From an uncultured Muribaculaceae bacterium (lineage in GTDB: Bacteria > Bacteroidota > Bacteroidia > Bacteroidales > Muribaculaceae): 10,237 nucleotides of DNA. The stretch covers positions 1 through 10,237 of the forward strand of contig CAJGDJ010000056.1 in NCBI GenBank assembly GCA_904502025.1. Direction: 5' to 3'. This document shows positions 1 through 5,558 of the stretch, one piece after another (position 1 is the first letter of the stretch; every line of letters starts with the position of its first letter). Position numbers and translations under genes: made by a program. The notes under the pieces are model-generated. The model saw nothing but the letters and a program-made list of their open reading frames with translations. It searched no databases and had not been told where the DNA came from.

Positions 1-17
1 AATTCAAATTTGCGGTG

Positions 18-25
18 CAAAGTAA
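18..25 (-). promoter_or_regulatory. possible leftward -7 promoter box at window edge
   Basis: Read on the minus strand this is TTACTTTG followed by CACCGC, one mismatch from the Bacteroidota -7 consensus TAnnTTTG. It would drive a gene lying beyond the left edge and divergent from the kinase gene. No convincing -33 TTG element is visible at the right spacing, so this is only a candidate. Confidence 0.25.
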
Positions 26-150
26 GCAATTTTAATTCAATTACTAAAACTTTCGGGCAATAAAGTTAGGATAAGAGGTCAATTTTGGCTATTTTTTTCA
101 ATTTTTCTACCTATTCATAAGGGAATTAAGAGATATTTTTACGCTCTCCG

Positions 151-171
151 ATGTTACAATCATGTTACAAT
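151..171. repeat. tandem ATGTTACAAT direct repeat upstream of the kinase gene
   Basis: The 10-mer ATGTTACAAT occurs twice exactly (151-160 and 162-171), with an 11-bp period, so both copies lie on the same face of the helix. It sits about 90-110 bp before the kinase start in an otherwise AT-rich leader. The spacing suits a regulator binding as a side-by-side dimer, but no regulator is identified. Confidence 0.5.
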
Positions 172-250
172 ATTCCACCTTCCCATTGGTCATTTACTCC
201 GATTTAATGCACGAAATTTCGGTTATCCATTCTATGTTAAATATATTTAC

Positions 251-258
251 TACCTTCG
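251..258 (+). promoter_or_regulatory. weak -7 box candidate just before the histidine kinase
   Basis: TACCTTCG differs at one position from TAnnTTTG. It ends only 4 bp before the ATG at 263, so transcription from it would give an almost leaderless mRNA. No -33 element is seen at the expected distance. The rest of 1-262 holds no plausible gene. Confidence 0.25.
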
Positions 259-262
259 TAGC

Positions 263-2689
263 ATGAAAACCCTTTCTATCAAAATCGCATTAGGATATAT
301 TGCAATTATTGCACTACTCTTTGGTGCAATATACTATATCAACAAGCAAGCCTCAACCATAATGAGGAGTAGTGAAATCGAAGAATATATTTCTTCACGT
401 CGCACAGCCTGCGACAATCTCATATCAGCCACTCTCACAGCGGAAACATACGGGCAAACAGCCGGACTTGGCGATAAAACATCATATCAAATATATCTAT
501 CATCAATTAACCAAATCGACTCGGCCATCACATCGTTAAATTCCTTCACCAACGACTCAACAGGCAAAAAACTTTTAGACTCATTGACTGAAGTAATCTC
601 AATCAAATCAACCATAATAAAAGACCTTTACACGATTTCGTCAAGCAACAATCCCAATACCTACCAACAACAAATCGCACAATTAATAAATCAATATAGC
701 GATATGGGCACCCATACTCACATCATAACAAACACGATAAAAGAAGAAAAAGCCACAACTATTAATGCTCACGACAAAAATATATTCAAACGAATTGCTG
801 CAATATTCAAATCGGGAGACAACGACAGCACAACAATCACATCAATCTCCAGCACCAGCGATACTACATCTACATTTATAAATCATGGCACATCATTAAA
901 TGAGGATTTTAATCAACTAAACGCATCAACTCTTAAAAATGAAACCAAGCGTGCCCACAAACTTCAAAGCAAAATCAATGCATTACGAATAGCAAATGGT
1001 AATTTAAGTATTAAAATTTCATCACTAATATCAGATATTGAACAATCGGAAGATGCTATTCGTGCCGAGGCTCTCAACAATGAATACAAGACCAAACAAC
1101 ATAGCCTTAAAATCACATTTCTCATTGCAATTATCGCAACCATTATTGCAATAATTTTCTTTATAATTATATGGCGAGACATAACTCGAAGCAATCGTTA
1201 TCGCAAAGAAATGGAGGCTGCCAAACATCGAGCAGAAGAGTTGCTCGATGCGAGAGAAAAACTAATGATGACAATCACTCACGATATAAAAGCCCCAACC
1301 GGAGCCATTATTGGTTATTCTGAACTAATTGAGCAATCAAACACATCTTTAATAATATCGGAATATGCTAAAAGCATAAACAATTCTGCCTCTCATCTAC
1401 TTAACCTCGTTACAGACCTACTCGATTTTCATCGTTTAGATGCCGGAGAAATTAATTTAGTCCCTACAAATTTCCATGCGGCCTCAACAATCCACGAAAT
1501 AGCCCAAAACTTCTCATCTCTAATTGTAAAAAAGGGATTAAAATTAAGCATTATTAATTCCACATCAACCAATCAACATATTTGTTGCGACTTATTCAGA
1601 TTGCGTCAAATTCTGGAAAACCTTATAAGCAACGCCATTAAATTTACCGACAATGGAGAAATCACAATATCTTCATCAATCATCGACAACAATCTCAACG
1701 TAGCTGTTACAGACACCGGTAAAGGAATTTCGGCTCTTGACCAAACTAAGATTTTCGAGGAATTTACCCGTCTTAAAAATGCACAAGGAGTTGAAGGTTC
1801 AGGTTTAGGACTATCTATTACATCAAAGCTTGTAAATCTTCTTGGAGGAACAATTAATCTCAATAGTGTCATTGGCAAAGGCAGCACTTTTGCAATATCA
1901 ATTCCTATTACAATTGTCAAACAACAAGAACAAAAACCACAAACCACATCTAATAACACCACTCAGTCCCTCTCACCCATTGATAAATTAAATATAGTTG
2001 TAATCGACGACGACCCTATACAACTCAAATATACTCATACCATGTTGCAGAACATTGGCATCGATTGCAACATTCATTGCCACTCAATAGCCAACGATGG
2101 CATAGCATGTGCCATCAGTTCAACACCCGACATTATCTTTACCGATATACAAATGCCTCATATCGACGGATTTGAACTATTGGCTCAAGTTAGAAAAAAC
2201 CTCCCCGACACTCCGGTAATTGCAATGACCGCCAACAGCAACATCAAAATTGAAGAGTACCTAAAAAAAGGCTTTAACCAAGTTTTACCCAAACCATATA
2301 AACAACAGCAACTAATCGATATAATTCAACAATTTTTCGACACCAATGAAATTGATTTTTCACCAATAACACAATTTGCCGACAACGATGAAGAAACCAT
2401 CAATCTGCTCTTGACAACCACCCTTGATGAAACGCTTAAAAACGAAGATGCTATTACTAATGCAATTAAAGCGACAGACAAAGAGTCGGTTTGTGCCATC
2501 GCACATAAAATGTTACCACTTATAACAATGGTAAAAATTCAAGGGTTAGACGCTTTTGAATATTTCAACAGCCAACGGGATAAAAAAGGCTGGAACAACA
2601 ACGATGATATTCAAGCTCAATCAATACTAAAAACAATATCACTTCTTATTACTCATCTAAAAAGAAGCATCAGTGATAAAAAAGATTAA
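263..2689 (+). CDS. membrane hybrid histidine kinase (HisKA-HATPase-REC-HPt)
   Basis: Inner-membrane sensor kinase of 808 residues that starts a multistep phosphorelay. TM1 is at about 7-26 and TM2 at about 283-304. Between them lies a ~255-residue periplasmic region that matches no sensor domain I recognise; it has a Ser/Thr-rich stretch (~187-204) and probable coiled coil (~225-275). HisKA has H340 in the THDIKAP H-box. The HATPase shows N457 (N-box), DTGKGI at 484-489 and GSGLGL at 512-517. A receiver domain (~576-692) has acidic D582/D583, phosphoacceptor D628, T656 and K677. The C-terminal ~100 residues resemble an HPt domain with H748 in AHKMLP, giving the route H340 to D628 to H748. 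The obvious final acceptor is the sigma-54 regulator 58 bp downstream. The signal sensed is unknown. The ATG at 263 is chosen because it directly precedes TM1. Confidence 0.93.
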   Translation: MKTLSIKIALGYIAIIALLFGAIYYINKQASTIMRSSEIEEYISSRRTACDNLISATLTAETYGQTAGLGDKTSYQIYLSSINQIDSAITSLNSFTNDSTGKKLLDSLTEVISIKSTIIKDLYTISSSNNPNTYQQQIAQLINQYSDMGTHTHIITNTIKEEKATTINAHDKNIFKRIAAIFKSGDNDSTTITSISSTSDTTSTFINHGTSLNEDFNQLNASTLKNETKRAHKLQSKINALRIANGNLSIKISSLISDIEQSEDAIRAEALNNEYKTKQHSLKITFLIAIIATIIAIIFFIIIWRDITRSNRYRKEMEAAKHRAEELLDAREKLMMTITHDIKAPTGAIIGYSELIEQSNTSLIISEYAKSINNSASHLLNLVTDLLDFHRLDAGEINLVPTNFHAASTIHEIAQNFSSLIVKKGLKLSIINSTSTNQHICCDLFRLRQILENLISNAIKFTDNGEITISSSIIDNNLNVAVTDTGKGISALDQTKIFEEFTRLKNAQGVEGSGLGLSITSKLVNLLGGTINLNSVIGKGSTFAISIPITIVKQQEQKPQTTSNNTTQSLSPIDKLNIVVIDDDPIQLKYTHTMLQNIGIDCNIHCHSIANDGIACAISSTPDIIFTDIQMPHIDGFELLAQVRKNLPDTPVIAMTANSNIKIEEYLKKGFNQVLPKPYKQQQLIDIIQQFFDTNEIDFSPITQFADNDEETINLLLTTTLDETLKNEDAITNAIKATDKESVCAIAHKMLPLITMVKIQGLDAFEYFNSQRDKKGWNNNDDIQAQSILKTISLLITHLKRSISDKKD

Positions 2690-2717
2690 GACTGATAAAT
2701 TCATCGACAAAATACAC

Positions 2718-2725
2718 TATCTTTG
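2718..2725 (+). promoter_or_regulatory. -7 promoter box for the sigma-54 response regulator
   Basis: TATCTTTG is an exact match to the Bacteroidota -7 consensus TAnnTTTG and ends 22 bp before the regulator ATG. It lies in the 58-bp gap after the kinase, so the regulator may be made independently as well as by read-through. The -33 element is not clear. Confidence 0.55.
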
Positions 2726-2747
2726 TAAATGATTTTTTATATCCATT

Positions 2748-4064
2748 ATGAGTGCGATATTATTAATAGAAGACGATTTGACATTTTCAACCATGATTAA
2801 AGCATGGTTGAGCCGAAAAGGTTTTGAGATTGAAACAGCATCAAATATTGCTCGTGGACTAACCTTAATCAAGCATTCTCAATTCGATTTAATATTATCA
2901 GATATGCGTCTTCCCGATGGTGAAGGATTAAATATTCTTGATTACTTAACAAGCAATAACATCTCCACTCCGTTAATAATAATGACAAGCTATGCCGATG
3001 TTCAAAATGCAGTCAACGCTATGAAACATGGAGCTTTTGATTATATTGCCAAACCGATACAACCCGACATATTACTTGAAAAAATAAATAGTGCATTATC
3101 TGACACTCACACAATTAAAGCAATATCTAATACACCTAACAGCAAGCAGCAACACGACTCGAACTACATGGAAGGAGATAGCGAAGCGGCTCGTCGTCTG
3201 TATGGATTTGTATCACTTGTTGCCCCCACTCCAATGTCGGTACTTATTACCGGAGCCAATGGAACCGGCAAAGAATATGTTGCAAAACGAATTCATCAAT
3301 TAAGCCGTAGATGCGACAATCCATTTATCGCAATTGATTGTGGAGCTTTAACGAAAGAACTTGTAGCATCAGAGTTGTTTGGACATGTAAAAGGAGCTTT
3401 CACCGGAGCAACAGCTGATAAAACCGGAGCATTTAATGAAGCAAATGGCGGCACAATATTCCTTGATGAGGTTGGCAACTTAAGCTACGATGTTCAAGTA
3501 CAATTATTAAGAGCTATCCAAGAACGGAAAATTCGTCCGGTGGGTTCAATTAAAGAAATTGACGTTGATGTGAGAATTATATGTGCAACGAACAAAGATA
3601 TGCCAAAAGCAATTGCCGATGGAGAATTTCGTGAGGACTTGTATCATCGCATCAATGAGTTCAACCTAACAATGCCTCTGCTTCGCGAACGAGGAAACGA
3701 CATTATTGAATTTGCCAACTTCTTTCTTTGCCAAGCTAACCAAGAATTAGAACGCAACATTAAAGGGTTTAGCAACGATGCCATTGAGACCATACTCAAA
3801 TATGAATGGCCGGGAAATCTACGCCAAATGAAAAACGTAATAAAAAGAGCAACACTTATCGCTCAATACGACACAATTAATACTATTGATTTAGGTCTCG
3901 ATTTAAACAATACACCATCTTTCATGCTTCGCAATGAAAATTCCGAACGCGAATTAATAATAAAAGCTCTTGAATCAAGTGGTAACAACAAAGCTCTTGC
4001 TGCTCGCATGCTTGGCATTGACCGAAAAACACTTTACAACAAAATAAAACTTTACAATCTATAA
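2748..4064 (+). CDS. NtrC-family sigma-54-dependent response regulator
   Basis: Cytoplasmic activator of 438 residues that uses ATP to remodel RNA polymerase holding sigma-54 (RpoN). The receiver domain (~1-118) has acidic D9/D10, phosphoacceptor D52, T80 and K102. The AAA+ domain (~140-375) has Walker A GANGTGKE (169-176), the sigma-54 contact loop GAFTGA (216-221, intact), Walker B GGTIFLDE (234-241) and arginine-finger candidates R295/R301 in FREDLYHR. WPGNLRQ (354-360) marks the end of the AAA+ part. A Fis-type helix-turn-helix occupies ~400-436. The intact GAFTGA shows a true sigma-54 activator rather than a degenerate relative. It is almost certainly the partner of the upstream hybrid kinase, probably through its HPt H748. 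Likely DNA targets are the TTCCACAC repeats just downstream, which is inference. Confidence 0.95.
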   Translation: MSAILLIEDDLTFSTMIKAWLSRKGFEIETASNIARGLTLIKHSQFDLILSDMRLPDGEGLNILDYLTSNNISTPLIIMTSYADVQNAVNAMKHGAFDYIAKPIQPDILLEKINSALSDTHTIKAISNTPNSKQQHDSNYMEGDSEAARRLYGFVSLVAPTPMSVLITGANGTGKEYVAKRIHQLSRRCDNPFIAIDCGALTKELVASELFGHVKGAFTGATADKTGAFNEANGGTIFLDEVGNLSYDVQVQLLRAIQERKIRPVGSIKEIDVDVRIICATNKDMPKAIADGEFREDLYHRINEFNLTMPLLRERGNDIIEFANFFLCQANQELERNIKGFSNDAIETILKYEWPGNLRQMKNVIKRATLIAQYDTINTIDLGLDLNNTPSFMLRNENSERELIIKALESSGNNKALAARMLGIDRKTLYNKIKLYNL

Positions 4065-4072
4065 AACTTCAT

Positions 4073-4124
4073 TTCCACACAAAAGTGTAGAAAAATTCCA
4101 CACTTTACACACACATTTCCACAC
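4073..4124. promoter_or_regulatory. TTCCACAC repeat array, possible enhancer for the sigma-54 activator
   Basis: TTCCACAC occurs exactly three times on the plus strand, at 4073-4080, 4096-4103 and 4117-4124, with start-to-start spacings of 23 and 21 bp, about two helical turns. A GTGTAGAA element at 4085-4092 makes dyads with both the first copy (4-bp spacer) and the second copy (3-bp spacer); GTGTAGAA matches the inverse of TTCCACAC at seven of eight positions. The block lies about 80-130 bp before the possible sigma-54 -12 element, the usual place for activator binding sites. The same dyad could fold in RNA, but no U-run follows, so a terminator for the upstream gene is less likely. Confidence 0.5.
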
Positions 4125-4183
4125 ATTCATTCCTCTCAACAAACACACAATAATTTAATAATTAGAAACTTACACACATGTGC

Positions 4184-4191
4184 TATTTTTG
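4184..4191 (+). promoter_or_regulatory. alternative -7 box (TATTTTTG) for the repeat-protein gene
   Basis: This exactly matches TAnnTTTG, 74 bp before the ATG at 4266. It overlaps the -24 part of the possible sigma-54 promoter by three bases, so the two readings are alternatives or competitors. The surrounding CTATTTTTG..CACA resembles the box ahead of the lipoprotein gene at 7712. Confidence 0.4.
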
Positions 4192-4206
4192 GCACAGCCA
4201 TTGTCA
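4189..4206 (+). promoter_or_regulatory. near-consensus sigma-54 (-24/-12) promoter
   Basis: TTGGCAC at 4189-4195 is a perfect -24 element. Ten bases after its GG comes GT at 4203-4204 within TTGTC, where the consensus has GC within TTGC. Spacing is therefore exact, with one mismatch in the -12 dinucleotide. Transcription would start near 4215, giving a leader of about 50 nt. A sigma-54 activator gene ends 125 bp upstream. The TGGC-ACA-GCCA palindrome (4190-4200) offers a different reading as an operator. Confidence 0.4.
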
Positions 4207-4265
4207 TATACTTATAACAGAAAGTCATTTTGAAATTATTAATAACTAAAAAATAAAAACAGATT

Positions 4266-4658
4266 ATGAAAAAGCTCGTATTTACAGTAGCAATGGCATT
4301 AAGCCTCAGTGTTGCATTCGCACTCACTAACAACAACAATTCAGTAGCTAACACGTCAAATGATGACTCAACTGCAACTCCCGACACTATAGTTGTAAAA
4401 ACTGAGATCCTTGCATCACTTGACAGCACTAATCCCGATACTACTATTGCGAAAACTGAACTACTTGCGGTTCTTGACAGTACCTCTCCCGACACGACCA
4501 CAACTGCTCAAACTCAAGAGTATTTAATTGCGATGTTTGATAGCATTAATCCCGATACTGCCGTTGTAAAAACAGATTGCTTAATAGCGGCACTTGACAG
4601 CACCATTCCCGACACAACTACAACTCCTTCAAATATTCAAATTTGCTTGATAGCATAA
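4266..4658 (+). CDS. small secreted protein with PDT-LDST tandem repeats
   Basis: 130 residues, family not recognised. Residues 1-19 form a classic signal peptide (KK, hydrophobic core, AFA before the likely cleavage), so the mature protein is exported to the periplasm or beyond; no lipobox Cys is present. A short Asn/Ser/Thr/Asp linker follows. Residues 39-130 consist of four degenerate repeats and a partial fifth, each beginning PDT: 39-56, 57-74, 75-95, 96-114 and 115-130. The shared pattern is PDT, a short variable part, KTE or similar, a hydrophobic LLA-type core, then LDST. The mature part is acidic and Thr-rich, with only two Cys (105, 127). The gene follows the sigma-54 regulator and has a possible sigma-54 promoter, so it may be that system's output. 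No function can be assigned from the sequence. Confidence 0.75.
   Translation: MKKLVFTVAMALSLSVAFALTNNNNSVANTSNDDSTATPDTIVVKTEILASLDSTNPDTTIAKTELLAVLDSTSPDTTTTAQTQEYLIAMFDSINPDTAVVKTDCLIAALDSTIPDTTTTPSNIQICLIA
4380..4655 (+). repeat. in-frame tandem repeats coding 18-21-residue units
   Basis: Five degenerate units of about 54-63 bp, each opening with a CCCGA[CT]AC[TAG]-like stretch that encodes PDT. Units 1 and 2 resemble each other most, and units 3 and 5 both begin PDTTTT. That pattern suggests an older duplication of a larger unit rather than recent slippage. Codon-level divergence between copies is considerable. Confidence 0.75.
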
Positions 4659-4695
4659 GTACATAATAGGTTATTATTAAAGTAATCTTTAATTG

Positions 4696-4726
4696 AAAAA
4701 TGGGGCATGCGATATGTCCCATTTTT
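4696..4726 (+). terminator. intrinsic terminator after the repeat-protein gene, probably bidirectional
   Basis: A 13-bp stem (AAAAATGGGGCAT against ATGTCCCATTTTT, one G-U pair) with a 5-nt loop ends in a run of six T. It lies 38 bp after the stop at 4658. Because the stem starts with an A-run, it also works on the other strand, where it sits 40 bp past the end of truA. Confidence 0.9.
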
Positions 4727-4765
4727 TATACCCACCCAATACACTACCATAAAACTTTGCCATAT

Positions 4766-5512
4766 CTATGACTGATAATACGGATATTTCACTTCCCAAA
4801 GGAATAAAGCCTGACCGGGCATTGATGTTCCAGCCGAGCAACGGTCTTTTTCATCTATTATGCGACGAAAATCATCTATTGTGATTTTCCCACGTCCCAC
4901 CTCAACAAGCGTACCAACTACTGCCCTCACCATATTGCGAAGAAAGCGATCGGCAGTTATGACAAACACCCATCGCCCATCACCCAATGGCTTCCATTTT
5001 GCATACGTTACCTTACATATATTCGTTTTGTTATCGGCATGCAACTTTGCAAACGAAGTAAAGTCATCAACCTCCAACAATATCTTTGCAGCCTCATTCA
5101 TTTTGTCATAATCGAGCGTTGCAGGTGCCTGCCAACTCAAATCATAGCAAAACGGAGATTTTGCCGAATGAGCATAATAGTGATATGTGCGTAAGACGGC
5201 ATCAAATCGGGCATGGGCTTCATCATGAACAGGCTTGATCGAGTAAATTGCAATATCTCGTCCCACAAGAGAGTTCAATCCTCGCACCATCGCATCGACA
5301 TTCGCAATGGGACTTGACACATCAAAATGAGCAATCATAGAATGAGCGTTAACACCGGCATCGGTGCGTCCGGCACCAACAATCTTTATTGGCTCACGCA
5401 TTATTTTTGCCAAAGCATCTTCAATAGTCGATTGCACCGACACAGCATTTGGCTGCGACTGCCACCCATGAAATTTCGCTCCTCGATAGGCCAAATGCAT
5501 GAAATATCTCAT
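4766..5512 (-). CDS. truA: tRNA pseudouridine(38-40) synthase TruA
   Basis: 248 residues, close to the usual TruA size of about 245-270. The enzyme isomerises uridines 38, 39 and 40 in the tRNA anticodon arm. The N-terminal RYFMHLAYRGAKFHGWQ segment and the catalytic motif GAGRTDAGVNA (46-56) with Asp51 identify it. Later TruA landmarks include FTSFAKLHADN, a basic FLRNMVRAVVGTLVEVGRG stretch and AGTSMPGQALFLWEVKYP at the C-terminus. The motif carries Asn55 where His is usual (GRTDAGVHA). The start at 5512 gives a normal N-terminus; an internal Met5 is possible but would clip the first strand. It lies 46 bp after speA on the same strand and shares no obvious function with it, so it is probably cotranscribed. 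Transcription likely stops at the 4696-4726 hairpin. Confidence 0.95.
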   Translation of the reverse strand: MRYFMHLAYRGAKFHGWQSQPNAVSVQSTIEDALAKIMREPIKIVGAGRTDAGVNAHSMIAHFDVSSPIANVDAMVRGLNSLVGRDIAIYSIKPVHDEAHARFDAVLRTYHYYAHSAKSPFCYDLSWQAPATLDYDKMNEAAKILLEVDDFTSFAKLHADNKTNICKVTYAKWKPLGDGRWVFVITADRFLRNMVRAVVGTLVEVGRGKITIDDFRRIIDEKDRCSAGTSMPGQALFLWEVKYPYYQS

Positions 5513-5521
5513 AATAATTGA

Positions 5522-5541
5522 GAATTAAGAACTTCTAATTC
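5522..5541 (-). other. weak AT-rich inverted repeat in the speA-truA gap
   Basis: GAATTA and TAATTC form a 6-bp dyad with an 8-nt loop. It is AT-rich and has no following U-run on the minus strand, so it is a poor terminator. No TAnnTTTG box is seen in this gap, which supports read-through from speA to truA. Confidence 0.25.
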
Positions 5542-5558
5542 ATTGTTAAGGGTTGACA

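Noticed and set aside
87..105. Sigma-54 promoter upstream of the kinase gene (TTGGCTATTTTTTTCA)
   Set aside because: The -24 part is incomplete and the base pair at -12 is CA rather than GC; the stretch is mainly a T-run.
1606..1962. 118-codon minus-strand frame inside the kinase gene
   Set aside because: It is a shadow of the HATPase-coding region; the plus frame carries all conserved kinase motifs.
4082..4106. Terminator for the sigma-54 regulator gene
   Set aside because: The AAAGTGTAGAA/TTCCACACTTT dyad could form a hairpin but contains an A-C mismatch on the plus strand and no T-run follows it.
4073..4124. DnaA-box cluster or CRISPR-like array
   Set aside because: TTCCACAC differs from TTATCCACA, there is no AT-rich unwinding element or dnaA/dnaN neighbour, and the repeats are far too short and close for CRISPR.
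4136..4501. 121-codon minus-strand frame across the repeat-protein gene
   Set aside because: It is the mirror of the plus-strand repeats; the plus frame has a signal peptide, a promoter and a terminator, the minus frame has none.
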